64,000 nucleotides of DNA from Holophaga sp. Lineage in GTDB: Bacteria; Acidobacteriota; Holophagae; Holophagales; Holophagaceae. Below, piece after piece: positions 27,927 through 36,129 of this stretch (the stretch's first letter is position 1; the number at the start of each line of letters is the position of its first letter). The position numbers and the translations under genes were made by a program. The stretch covers positions 137,666 through 201,665 of the forward strand of contig JADKBC010000004.1 of assembly GCA_016715205.1 (NCBI GenBank). Direction: 5' to 3'. Under the pieces are notes generated by a model that saw nothing but the letters and a program-made list of their open reading frames with translations, was not told where the DNA came from and did not search any database.

Positions 27927-28382
27927 CCAGGGCAGGGTTTCGCTGGGGGCACCCACCACGTTGCCCACCCGGACCGCAGCCACCACGATCCAGCCTGCGG
28001 GGCGACCGATACTGGAAAGATCCATCCGAAAGCTCTTACCCGGGGAGGGTAGGTCGGGTCGGCGCTGCTCGAGCACGACCTCCCCTTTGGAAAGTACCTC
28101 GGCCGGGCTGGGGCGGGCGCTGCCAAGGGGCAGGTGATAGACCCGAACCGCCTCGATGCCGATCAAGCCAGTTCCGTTGGTGTCCTGGGTGGGCAGAACC
28201 ACTTCCAATTGACGCGCAGGTTGCCATTGCACGCGGCAAGGCTGGGCGCTGATCCGGGGCCGGGGAATGGGGTCTCCCTTGCGGGCGCAGGCGCTGGATC
28301 CAAGCCCCAAGGGGATGGAAATTAGGAGGAGAAGGGCGGGCTTTGGTAGGCTGATGGTTCGCACCGTTCTATGATGCCCCAT
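27909..28382 (-). CDS. Predicted lipoprotein of unknown function
   Basis: Protein of 157 aa with a hydrophobic leader (LPKPALLLLISIPLGLG) ending in a lipobox SSAC, so it is predicted to be lipid-anchored. The mature part starts CARKGDPIPRPR and looks like a beta-sandwich (VRVYHLPLGSA; GWIVVAAVRVG), perhaps fibronectin-III-like. Family not recognised. The 3' end overlaps that of coaBC by 18 nt on the opposite strand. It is divergent from the biotin-carboxylase-like gene. Confidence 0.65.
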   Translation of the reverse strand: MGHHRTVRTISLPKPALLLLISIPLGLGSSACARKGDPIPRPRISAQPCRVQWQPARQLEVVLPTQDTNGTGLIGIEAVRVYHLPLGSARPSPAEVLSKGEVVLEQRRPDLPSPGKSFRMDLSSIGRPAGWIVVAAVRVGNVVGAPSETLPWLNPAL

Positions 28383-28429
28383 CGTGTTGCCTTTCGGGCG
28401 GCACGGAAGTTCGGAAAGGACACGACCCC

Positions 28430-29919
28430 ATGCCAGTCACCAAACTGCTCATTGCCAATCGAGGGGAGATTGCCTGCCGCATCATCCGCACCTGCCGGGA
28501 AATGGAGATTCCCACGGTGGCGGTGTTTTCGGATTCGGATCGGGGTTCCATGCATGTTCGCTTGGCGGTGGGGTCTTATCCCATTGGCCCCACCCCAGCC
28601 GGGAAAGCTACATGCGGGTGGAGAAAATCATTGAAGTCGCAAAAATATCCGGGGCAGATGCGGTGCATCCAGGCTACGGCTTTTTCAGCGAAGACCCCGA
28701 AGCGGCGCGCAAGATCATCGAGGCCGGGCTGACCTGGGTGGGCCCCAGCCCCGAAGTGCTCGAACTCATGGGCGACAAGGTCAAATCCCGGGAAATTGCC
28801 CAGAAAGTGGGCGTCCCGGTCCTGCCGGGGATCCACGAGACCTTGGATGACGAAAGTCTGGTGGCCAAAGCCGGGGAGCTGGGCTATCCGTTGATGGTCA
28901 AGCCCGTGCTTGGTCGCGATGGCAAGGGCATGCGGATGGTCCGAACGCCCGGAGAATTGCGCCGCGCTCTGCCCAGGGTGAAGGGCGAAGCCATCTTCAG
29001 TTTCTGGGATGAGCGGGTCTATGTGGAAAAAGCCCTGCTGAAACCCCATCACGTGGAAGTGCAAATCGCTGGGGATAGTCACGGGAACTTCGTGCACATG
29101 TGGGAGCGGGATGGTTCGCTCCAGCGGCGTTTCCAGCAGGTGGCCGAAGAGGCGCCTTCGCCCTTCGTGACGCCGGAGCTGCGGGTTCGCCTGGGCGAAG
29201 CGGCCGTCGCCATCGCACGCGAGGTCGGCTACGTCGGCATCGGTACCGTGGAATTCCTGCTGGACGAAGACAAGAATTTCTATTTCCTGGAGATGACTTG
29301 CCGCATTCAGGGTGGTCATGCGGTTACCGAGTGGATCACGGGCGAGGATCTGGTTCGCTGGCAGATTCGGGTGGCCCGGGGCGAAACCCTGCCCTTGACC
29401 CAGGAACAGATTCCCCTGCTCGGTCATGCCATCCAGTGCCGCATCAACGCGGAAGATCCCGACCGGGATTTCGCGCCCAGCGCTGGTGCCATCAACTACC
29501 TGCGCACGCCCGCCGGGCGCAACCTGCGCGATGACAGCGGCGTCTATTACGGCTGGGAACTGTCGGCCTTCTACGCCCCGCTCCTTTCCAAACTGAGCAC
29601 CTGGGGGCCCAACCGGGATCTAGCCATCGCCCGGATGCATGCGGCCCTGTCGGAGTATCGCGTGGGCGGCGTTCGCAACAACGTGGCCTTCCACAAAGCG
29701 CTGACGGAACACAAACCGTTCCTGAAGGGCGAATACTGCACCAACCTCTTGAACCACACCTGGTGGAAGCAGCGTGGCCTGGGCCCCAACCTCAAATTTG
29801 CCGTGGCTGCCGCTCTGTACGACGAGCTGGAGCAGGAAGAACGCCGGGCCCAGCAGCCCTTGGCTTCCGATGCCCATGGCGAAGCTTGGAAACGCCACGG
29901 AAAACTGAACAGGCTCTAG
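28430..29919 (+). CDS. Biotin-carboxylase-like ATP-grasp protein with altered catalytic residues (one frameshift)
   Basis: About 496 aa with the full biotin carboxylase fold: N-terminal domain (KLLIANRGEIACRIIR), HPGYGFFSE, ATP-grasp domain and C-terminal domain (GHAIQCRINAEDP). One G is missing in the run at 28601-28603; adding it restores PTPAGESYMRVEKIIE. Unlike true AccC, the glycine loop after the ATP Lys is LGRDGKGMR instead of GGGGGRGMR, QRRHQK is QRRFQQ, and EMNTRIQVEH is EMTCRIQGGH. In E. coli numbering Lys238, Asn290, Val295 and Glu296, used for bicarbonate and biotin chemistry, are changed, while the metal-binding Glu276 and Glu288 remain. These are in-frame substitutions, not indels. 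A biotinyl protein follows 26 nt downstream. It may be a carboxylase subunit with changed chemistry or a non-carboxylating relative. Confidence 0.75.
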
Positions 29920-29945
29920 GCTTTTGATTTGAACGGGATGGAACG

Positions 29946-30488
29946 ATGAAACGCACACTCACCATTGGCGATGAAACCCACGAACTGGAAATCCACCGCC
30001 ACCACGGCAAATTGACCATGGTGTGGGATGGGGAAGAGATTCCCCTGGATCTGGTCAAGGTTGAACCCACCAGCTACTCGATCATCATGGATGGCCATTC
30101 GGTGGGCGCGAACATCGACCGGGTTCGCACCATCGATCCCGACCTCCATGGTTTTCGCGCCAGCCTTTACGACGGCGCCTATGAGTTCACCCTCCAGGAC
30201 CCGCACAAAACACTGTTGGCTGCGGCCATGGCGCGCGCCAAGCAGGCCGGTGGCGGCTTGATGAAGGCCATGATGCCTGGCAAGGTGCTGAAGATGCTCG
30301 TTCACGAAGGCGAAATCGTGGAAGAGGGCCAGCCCATCCTAATCCTCGAAGCCATGAAGATGCAGAACGAATACATCGCGCCCATGAATGCCAAGGTGAC
30401 CCGCATTCATGTGGAAGAAGGCACCGCCCTGGAAATCAATAGTCCGATGGTGACCCTGACACCCGTGGAAACCGCCACCTCGGTCTAG
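29946..30488 (+). CDS. Biotinyl-domain protein (BT + BCCP type)
   Basis: 180-aa partner of the preceding gene. Residues 1-95 are a small beta domain (HELEIHRHHGKLTMVWDG; DRVRTIDPDLHGFRASLY) like the BT linker between the BC and BCCP parts of propionyl-CoA carboxylase alpha. Residues 105-175 form a biotinyl domain with the Lys in ILEAMKMQNEY and a leading MKAMMPGKVLKMLV. The two genes thus look like a split alpha subunit of an acyl-CoA carboxylase. No carboxyltransferase gene lies nearby. The biotinylation motif is intact. Confidence 0.85.
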   Translation: MKRTLTIGDETHELEIHRHHGKLTMVWDGEEIPLDLVKVEPTSYSIIMDGHSVGANIDRVRTIDPDLHGFRASLYDGAYEFTLQDPHKTLLAAAMARAKQAGGGLMKAMMPGKVLKMLVHEGEIVEEGQPILILEAMKMQNEYIAPMNAKVTRIHVEEGTALEINSPMVTLTPVETATSV

Positions 30489-30511
30489 CATGCCGCACGG
30501 GTCGTGAATGC

Positions 30512-30517
30512 TAGACT
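30512..30517 (+). promoter_or_regulatory. -10 hexamer TAGACT before a small gene
   Basis: TAGACT ends 5 nt before the ATG at 30523, close to the leaderless geometry (6 nt) seen at six other genes in this window. Confidence 0.35.
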
Positions 30518-30522
30518 GGCGT

Positions 30523-30717
30523 ATGGCCAAAATTATGGTTCCCCCTGACATCCTTTCGGCCATCAATGCCGCCAATGAGAAGGTGAAAGAACCCTCCCTT
30601 CCGAACCGTGCCAAGCGCAAGGAAGCGGACCCCAAGAGTGGTGCCACCGAAAAGCAGAGCATCCGGCCTGCACGCACCGCCATTGCCCACGTGCGTGGGG
30701 GCAATAAAGGGAAGTGA
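30523..30717 (+). CDS. Small basic hypothetical protein, 64 aa
   Basis: Starts MAKIMVPPDILSAINAANE. The rest is Lys/Arg/Pro/Ser-rich and probably disordered (PNRAKRKEADPKSG; HVRGGNKGK), which could suit nucleic-acid or ribosome binding. Family not recognised. An in-frame ATG at 30508 would add five residues but would lie across the TAGACT -10 candidate. Confidence 0.5.
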   Translation: MAKIMVPPDILSAINAANEKVKEPSLPNRAKRKEADPKSGATEKQSIRPARTAIAHVRGGNKGK

Positions 30718-30801
30718 GGACAGAGGCTAAATTCCAGACATCTTGACGGCAGTCAAGGTGGGCAATGGAATTACGCCCACACTTGCGGCATGGGAGACTC
30801 C

Positions 30802-31041
30802 ATGTCCGATGCTATTCACGGTCATCAAATGTTCGAGCTTGTCGCCAGCCGAAGCGAGGGCTGGGACCTCGCTGAACTCCAATTGGAATCCGAATCCAGG
30901 TGGGGCAAGAATTCCGATTTCTGCAACTGCCACGGGGACCAATTTTCCTTCGATACCCTGATTCCCTTTCTTGCCGAGAAAGGGAAGGTGCGCGTCGAGT
31001 TGGATCGAGTATTCGCTGGGGAAGCGCCCCACCATCACTGA
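30802..31041 (+). CDS. YecH-like (DUF2492) putative metal-binding protein
   Basis: 79-aa protein resembling the YecH/TIGR03853 family. It starts MSDAIHGHQMFELV and has SDFCNCHGDQFSFDTLI, FLAEKGKVRVE and a His-rich end (PHHH). The paired Cys and the terminal His could bind a metal. GGGAGA lies 6 nt before the ATG. The antisense frame across the same region has no recognisable protein. The biological role of the family is not established. Confidence 0.75.
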   Translation: MSDAIHGHQMFELVASRSEGWDLAELQLESESRWGKNSDFCNCHGDQFSFDTLIPFLAEKGKVRVELDRVFAGEAPHHH

Positions 31042-31060
31042 TGCCTGCCAATGGTTTGTT

Positions 31061-31417
31061 CTATGCGGTGGTCGCCTGCCGCGTGAGTACGCCCAGAAAG
31101 GTAAGGGGATCCTCGGAATCATTGATCAAGCCGTGGGTACCTCCAGCCTTCACCAGGAAGAGATCCCCGGGGCCGAGGGGAAACCGCTCACCGTTCAGAA
31201 TGCCGATGCCGTGCCCTTCCAGGATCAGGTAAAGATCTTCGGTGTTGGGATGGGCGTGTTCGCCAATGGTGGAGCCGGGATCCAGCGTGGTGCGGCCCAT
31301 GCTGACGATGCCGGACATTTCACCGTCTTTCAGAAAGTCCACTCCCCGGGCCGCGCCATGGCCGCCTCGGATATTAACTTTAGATTCTTCCATCAGCGAA
31401 GCATGCCTACGGATCAT
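31061..31417 (-). CDS. Single-domain cupin protein
   Basis: 118-aa small beta-barrel protein. The first cupin motif is GEHAHPNTEDLYLILEGHG (two His and a Glu as metal ligands) and the second is GDLFLVKAGGTHGLIN with the last His. AGGAGG lies 4 nt before the ATG. The substrate is unknown; such proteins serve as isomerases, dioxygenases or sugar-binding modules. It is convergent with the YecH-like gene. Confidence 0.8.
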   Translation of the reverse strand: MIRRHASLMEESKVNIRGGHGAARGVDFLKDGEMSGIVSMGRTTLDPGSTIGEHAHPNTEDLYLILEGHGIGILNGERFPLGPGDLFLVKAGGTHGLINDSEDPLTFLGVLTRQATTA

Positions 31418-31505
31418 GGTGCCTCCTGAGTGACTCTATTCTGCTCCCGCGGGAGCCTACCACCCAGCCTTTCAGCGATTCAATCCCGTTAGCCCGAAAG
31501 TAGAA

Positions 31506-31523
31506 GGCCCCCTCACGGGGGCC
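31506..31523 (-). terminator. Terminator after tRNA-Gly
   Basis: On the minus strand the palindrome GGCCCCCGTGAGGGGGCC is followed by a T-rich stretch (TTCTACTTTC), directly after the tRNA 3' end. Confidence 0.75.
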
Positions 31524-31527
31524 ACAT

Positions 31528-31602
31528 TGGAGCGGGCGACCGGGATTGAACCGGCGACATTCAGCTTGGGAAGCTGACGTTCTACCACTGAACTACGCCC
31601 GC
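31528..31602 (-). tRNA. tRNA-Gly (anticodon CCC)
   Basis: 75-nt cloverleaf read by eye on the minus strand: acceptor stem GCGGGCG/CGCCCGC, D-arm with AGTTCAGTGGTAGAAC, anticodon stem TCAGC/GCTGA around loop TTCCCAA (anticodon CCC, reading GGG), T-arm with GGTTCAATCC, discriminator T and an encoded CCA end. Confidence 0.92.
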
Positions 31603-31757
31603 AGAAGATCGCAGGGCCTATATTATCGAGGGAGAGGCTGGAAAGCTAGAGGTGGCCAGTCCCTCGTAGGATTATCATGAAAAGTAAAGTTTTCTTCCGA
31701 TTGGTCGATCTCTCTACCAGTTCATTGCCTATTTCAATACCCATTGGAGGTGTTCCC

Positions 31758-32393
31758 GTGAATCGAAGCAGAACCCAGGGCTTTACCCTCATTGAAGCTG
31801 CCGTTGCGATTGCTGTGGTGGCGATTCTCTCCGGCATCATCGTGCCGCTGGTTGTGAAAAACCTCCAGGACAGCCAGATCGCCCGCGCCAAGAACGACGT
31901 GCAGGTGATCGCTGCCGCCGTGGCCAGCCAGCTCAAGGACACGGGTGTCCGACCCCAGGCCGCCGCTGGACCGGGCGGTGCCAATGGCAGTGGCCAGGCC
32001 ACTTGGCAGTCCGGTGGCACGGCCCCCTTGGGCGGGTACGCGGCGAGCGCCGCCGCCAATACCTTTACCAACCTATTCACCGCGCCCACCCCGGCGCTCA
32101 CCGCCGCCACTGCGAATACCCTTTTCGGCACCACCGCTGGCAATGAATTTTCCTTCAAGGGGCCGTACTTGGGCTCCGATGTTGCCATCAAGACCGATCC
32201 CTGGGGCACCGCCTACGTGATCCTTGGCTACAACCAGACCAGCCAGACCAACAGCGGCCCCATCTGGATTGCCTGTGCAGGCCCTAACAAGACCATCCTC
32301 GCGGCCAATACGACGGTTGCGGCCAATGTCTATCCTGCGGTGTGGACCACGACCACGACTTCCGCTGACGATATCGTTGTCCGGGTGAACTGA
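31758..32393 (+). CDS. GspG-like pseudopilin
   Basis: Type IV pilin-like protein, about 211 aa. GTG at 31758 has GGAGG upstream and gives a short 8-residue leader before the prepilin cleavage site G|FTLIEAAVAIAVVAIL, with Glu at +5. The soluble part has Ala/Gly/Thr-rich low complexity and ends with DPWGTAYVILGY and GPIWIACAGPN, resembling the GspG DPWG calcium-site region. It heads a secretion/pilus-like cluster and is separated from the ATPase gene by a terminator, so it can be made in excess. Major pseudopilin is the best call; major pilin is possible. Confidence 0.75.
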   Translation: MNRSRTQGFTLIEAAVAIAVVAILSGIIVPLVVKNLQDSQIARAKNDVQVIAAAVASQLKDTGVRPQAAAGPGGANGSGQATWQSGGTAPLGGYAASAAANTFTNLFTAPTPALTAATANTLFGTTAGNEFSFKGPYLGSDVAIKTDPWGTAYVILGYNQTSQTNSGPIWIACAGPNKTILAANTTVAANVYPAVWTTTTTSADDIVVRVN

Positions 32394-32408
32394 ACGGTGA
32401 TCCTGGAT

Positions 32409-32439
32409 AAAAAGGCCCGCCGCAAGACGGGCCTTTTTT
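32409..32439 (+). terminator. Terminator between the pseudopilin and ATPase genes
   Basis: Stem AAAAAGGCCCG / CGGGCCTTTTTT with a short loop, ending in T6. It lies 16 nt after the pseudopilin stop and just before the gspE-like start. Confidence 0.85.
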
Positions 32440-32448
32440 GGTTCTGAA

Positions 32449-34128
32449 ATGACCGACTCGACCACCCCTCACATGCCTCGAAAGATGCTGGGCGAACGCT
32501 TGGTGGACCGTGGTCTGATCACCGAGCGTCAGTTTGAAATGGCCATGCGCGAACAGAAGCGCACCGGGGCCATGCTTGGTGAAATCCTTACCCAGCTTGG
32601 GTTTGTTACCCCCCAAAGCCTTTCCGCAGCCTTGGCAGAGCAGGGTGGCGTGCAATTTGTGGATCTGGGCGATTGGTTGATCGCCCCTGACGTGCTGGCA
32701 CTGATTCCCGAACCCGTGGCCCGGCGCCTGAACCTGCTTCCCCTGGATCGGCAAGGCTCCGAACTGGTGCTGGCCATGGCCAACATCTACGACATCGAAG
32801 CCCTCAGCGAGATCGAACACCTCACTCGATTGCGGGTGAAAGTGGTGGGTGCGCCCGAGGAAGATATCCATGCCAAGACCAACGAGGCCTATGGCGAGCG
32901 CAAGAGCATTGAAGAACTCATCGAAGAAGCCATTCAATCCGCCCTTGGGGACCGCATCGGTGTGGAAGTGGAACTCCCGGTTGTGCAGGTGGTGGACCAG
33001 CTGCTTTTCAAGGCGCTCAAAGACCGGGCCACGGATCTGCATATTCAGCCCTCCGAGCGCACAGTGCTCACCCGCTACCGGGTGGATGGTTCCCTGCAAC
33101 AGGGCGTGAGCCTCCCGAAAGCGCTCCAATCGGCGGTCTTGGCCCGTCTCAAGATCCTGGCCGAAGTGAATATTGCGGAAACTCGCCAGCCTCAGGATGG
33201 GAAATTCCGGATTTCCATGGGCCGCCGCCAGTTCGATATCCGCGCCAGCTTTTTGCCGAGCACTCATGGCGAGAAGGCGGTGCTGCGCATTCTGGATAAA
33301 TCGAAACTCATCATGGGATTGGAACAACTGGGCATGCCGCCCTTTGTCCACGAGCACTTCCAGTCCATCCTGACCCGGCCCCACGGCGTCATTCTGGTTA
33401 CTGGCCCCACCGGTTCGGGCAAAACCACCACGCTCTATTCGGCGTTGAACAGCATCAATACGGCGGATCGGTGCATCGTGACGGTGGAGGATCCCGTCGA
33501 GTACGAGCTGCCCCTGATCACGCAGGTGCAGGTGAATGTGAAGGCCGGGCTTACCTTTGCGGCTGGGCTGCGCTCCATTTTGCGGCAGGATCCCGACATC
33601 ATTCTCATCGGTGAAATTCGGGATGGTGAAACCGCCGGGATTGCCATGCGCGCGGCCATGACAGGGCATCTGGTGCTGTCCACCCTGCACACCAACGATC
33701 CCGTGGGCGCCATTCCGCGCTTGCTCGACATGGGTGTATCCCGGCTTGAATTGGCAGCAGCACTCCAGGGTATCCATGCCCAGCGCCTGATCCGTGTGAA
33801 TTGCCAGGCCTGCGCCGAGCCCTACGAACCGGAAGCTGAAGCGCTCACCCTTTTGAAACCCGACCAGCGACACGGCACCTGGAAGCGTGGCAAGGGCTGC
33901 GAACAGTGCGACTTCAGCGGTATCCGCGGACGCCGAGCCATTCACGATCTGCTTTATATTTCGCCTGCAGTGCGTGAACTCATTGCCACGGGCGCTTCTC
34001 TGGCCGAGATCGAAGCCGCTGCCCGCAAGGAAGGCAAGACCACCCTCTTCGACCATGCCTTGAGCCTAGCTCAGCAGGGCCTCATCCCGCTCGAGGAAGC
34101 CGTCCGCGTCACCATGGCGGAGGAATAA
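32449..34128 (+). CDS. GspE/PilB-type secretion ATPase with MshEN N-terminus
   Basis: Hexameric cytoplasmic ATPase (559 aa) powering pseudopilus or pilus assembly. Residues 10-150 show two tandem MshEN-type repeats (MLGERLVDRGLITERQF and MLGEILTQLGFVTPQSL), a domain that binds c-di-GMP in MshE. Then come Walker A GPTGSGKTTT, the Asp box VEDPVEYELP, Walker B IILIGEIRDGETA and a zinc-binding pair of CxxC motifs (CQAC and CEQC). No good Shine-Dalgarno precedes the ATG. It is followed closely by the platform protein gene. Confidence 0.9.
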   Translation: MTDSTTPHMPRKMLGERLVDRGLITERQFEMAMREQKRTGAMLGEILTQLGFVTPQSLSAALAEQGGVQFVDLGDWLIAPDVLALIPEPVARRLNLLPLDRQGSELVLAMANIYDIEALSEIEHLTRLRVKVVGAPEEDIHAKTNEAYGERKSIEELIEEAIQSALGDRIGVEVELPVVQVVDQLLFKALKDRATDLHIQPSERTVLTRYRVDGSLQQGVSLPKALQSAVLARLKILAEVNIAETRQPQDGKFRISMGRRQFDIRASFLPSTHGEKAVLRILDKSKLIMGLEQLGMPPFVHEHFQSILTRPHGVILVTGPTGSGKTTTLYSALNSINTADRCIVTVEDPVEYELPLITQVQVNVKAGLTFAAGLRSILRQDPDIILIGEIRDGETAGIAMRAAMTGHLVLSTLHTNDPVGAIPRLLDMGVSRLELAAALQGIHAQRLIRVNCQACAEPYEPEAEALTLLKPDQRHGTWKRGKGCEQCDFSGIRGRRAIHDLLYISPAVRELIATGASLAEIEAAARKEGKTTLFDHALSLAQQGLIPLEEAVRVTMAEE

Positions 34129-34132
34129 TCCC

Positions 34133-35348
34133 ATGGCGACCTTCGAGTTCACGGCGCGGGACCGGGCTGGGAAAACCCAACGGGGTATTCGTACCGCGAG
34201 CGACCAGGGCCTCCTGGCCATGGAACTCTCCTCCGAGGGCTTGTTCCTCTTGCGCGCCCAGGCCCTTTCCCAGAGCCGGGAAGCCCATGGCAAAGGCCGC
34301 CTGCGTTTCAGTCGGAAAGAATTGGCCGCCTTCCTTCTGCACTTGGCTTCGTACGTGGAATCGGGCGTGCCCTTGCTGGCGGCGCTCCAGGATTACCAGG
34401 AGCCGGACAAGCCCAGGCTGGATGCCGCCGTGCGGGATCTGCGGCGACGCATCGAAGGTGGGTCGAGTTTGTCGGAGGCCATGGAAGCCTATCCCAGCCT
34501 TTTTAAACCCATCCAGGTCAGCATGGTGCGGGCCGGGGAAACGACCGGGCGGCTGGACGAAGCCATCCGGGAGGTCATCAAGCTCGTGGAATGGGAGGAG
34601 AATTTTTCCGCCCAGGTGAAGCAGGCCTCCACCTATCCGCTCATCGTTCTGGGGCTCATTGGATTGATCGTCCTGGTGGTCTCGCTATTTGCGCTGCCGG
34701 CCATTCTCAAGCTCATGAAGGAATTCCACGTGGCGTTGCCACTGGTAACCCGCATCTTCATGATGCTGGGCGAATTCATGATCAGTTTCGGCTGGCTGGT
34801 GGTGCTGGCGCCCTTCGCCGTGTATTTGGGAGTCAAGGCCGCCCTGCGAAAACCAGCCTTCCGGCTGTGGTGGGACACCAAACTGCTGCACCTTCCCGTG
34901 GTCGGGATGCTCATTACCAAAATTGCGCTATCCCGTTTCGCCAATTTCTTTGCCGCCCAGTACCGGGCTGGCATTCCCATTGTGCAGGTGCTACGGGAAT
35001 GCGAGGGCGTCACCGGCAACGCCCGCCTGGGGCTTTGTGTGCGGCAGATCCGGGAAGGGGTGGAACGGGGCGAGAGCTTGGCGGCGATGGCAGCCAGTGT
35101 TGGTTATTTCCCTCGCCTCGTGGTGCGCATGCTGGGCATCGGGGAAGAGGCTGGCAACCTCGAACAGACCTTGCACAAGGTCTGTGTGTACTTTGATGCG
35201 GAGGTGAGCGCCTCCGTGAAACGTATTTTCCAGCTTCTGGAACCCATGCTGATGGTCGTGCTGGCGGGCATCCTCGTCTTTTGTGGCCGCCGCCATTCTG
35301 CTGCCCATCTACACCATGATCGGGGGAATCAATGCCTCGACACGGTAA
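34133..35348 (+). CDS. GspF/PilC-type inner-membrane platform protein (one frameshift)
   Basis: Polytopic platform protein of about 404 aa. N-terminal part MATFEFTARDRAGK, two T2SSF domains (FLLHLASYVESGVPLLAAL; FANFFAAQYRAGIPIVQVL) and three membrane helices. The last helix is broken by an extra T in TTTT at 35279-35282; removing it gives ILVFVAAAILLPIYTMIGG, the standard family end, with the stop at 35346-35348. The next gene starts inside this end. GGAGG overlaps the stop of the ATPase gene. The break lies so near the end that most of the protein reads normally. Confidence 0.88.
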
Positions 35349-36129
35349 TCCCAGGAAGCTTAGCGCTGCCTTCACGCTCATCGAAGCCGCCGTGGCCATT
35401 GCGATCATCGCCATACTTGCGGGTGCCATCGCACCTTTGGCGCTCAAGGCCATCAACCAGCAGCGGGAAGCCAAAACGCGGGAAAGCCTGAAGCTGGCCT
35501 TTGAAGCCATGTTCGGTGCGCGAGATCGCCGCGTGGCCAACCTGCGGGCGGATGTTGGCTTTGATCCAACAGCCACCTTAGTGGACCTTTCTGCATTGAT
35601 GAACAATCCGGTGGCAGGCCTGCGGTCATATGCTGCCGATCCTGGCGCTGCTGGAATGTTTTGGGGCTATAACGGGCCCTATTGGACCGGCAGTACCGAT
35701 GCCTTGAACCGGCCCCAGGACGGCTGGGGGCGGCCGCTGAGGCTACGCGTGGTGGGCGTTGCCCCCAACCAGGCTTGGCAGGTTCAGAGCCTCGGTGGCA
35801 ATGGTGTCGATGAAAATGGCGCCGGGGATGATCTGGTCTATCCCACCGTGGGCGCGGCGGCCCAGAGCTTTAAATCCGTGCTGGTGCTCAATGTGACCAA
35901 TCCCGCTCCCATCAAAACCGGCACGATCACGGTCAAAGCGCGGAATGGCGGTACGACCTTGGTCACCCTTTCAACTTCCCCGTACGCCACGGCAACCGTG
36001 CCGACCCTCACATGCAGCCCTACGGCCGGTGGTGTCTACGTCAGCATCACCCGCACGGGTTTCACGGATCTCAATTTTGTGGTGGATCTCCTGCCTGGTG
36101 AAGTACGTTCCTTTGATGTGACCCTGTGA
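35332..36129 (+). CDS. Pseudopilin-like protein with C-terminal beta domain
   Basis: 265-aa protein with a class III signal: KLSAAFTLIEAAVAIAIIAIL, with Glu at +5, but Ala instead of Gly before the cleavage site. The middle has NGPYWTGSTDALNRPQDGWG, a motif shared with the next gene. The last 95 residues form a beta-rich Thr/Val domain (TGTITVKARNGGTTLVTLS) not usual in GspH/I/J proteins. The ATG lies 16 nt before the stop of the platform gene. It is probably a minor pseudopilin; the C-terminal domain may be exposed at the tip. Confidence 0.75.
   Translation: MPRHGNPRKLSAAFTLIEAAVAIAIIAILAGAIAPLALKAINQQREAKTRESLKLAFEAMFGARDRRVANLRADVGFDPTATLVDLSALMNNPVAGLRSYAADPGAAGMFWGYNGPYWTGSTDALNRPQDGWGRPLRLRVVGVAPNQAWQVQSLGGNGVDENGAGDDLVYPTVGAAAQSFKSVLVLNVTNPAPIKTGTITVKARNGGTTLVTLSTSPYATATVPTLTCSPTAGGVYVSITRTGFTDLNFVVDLLPGEVRSFDVTL

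Noticed and set aside
30727..31122. 131-aa open frame on the minus strand opposite the YecH-like gene
   Set aside because: No family resemblance; the plus-strand frame has a ribosome site and YecH motifs.
32284..34056. 590-aa open frame on the minus strand opposite the secretion ATPase
   Set aside because: Low-complexity His/Gly/Gln-rich translation without family motifs; the plus strand encodes a full ATPase. Long antisense frames are expected from the GC-rich codon bias.
35270..35290. Programmed frameshifting in the GspF-like gene
   Set aside because: The TTTT context lies at the very end of the gene and resembles the other homopolymer indels; no slippery heptamer with a downstream structure is evident.
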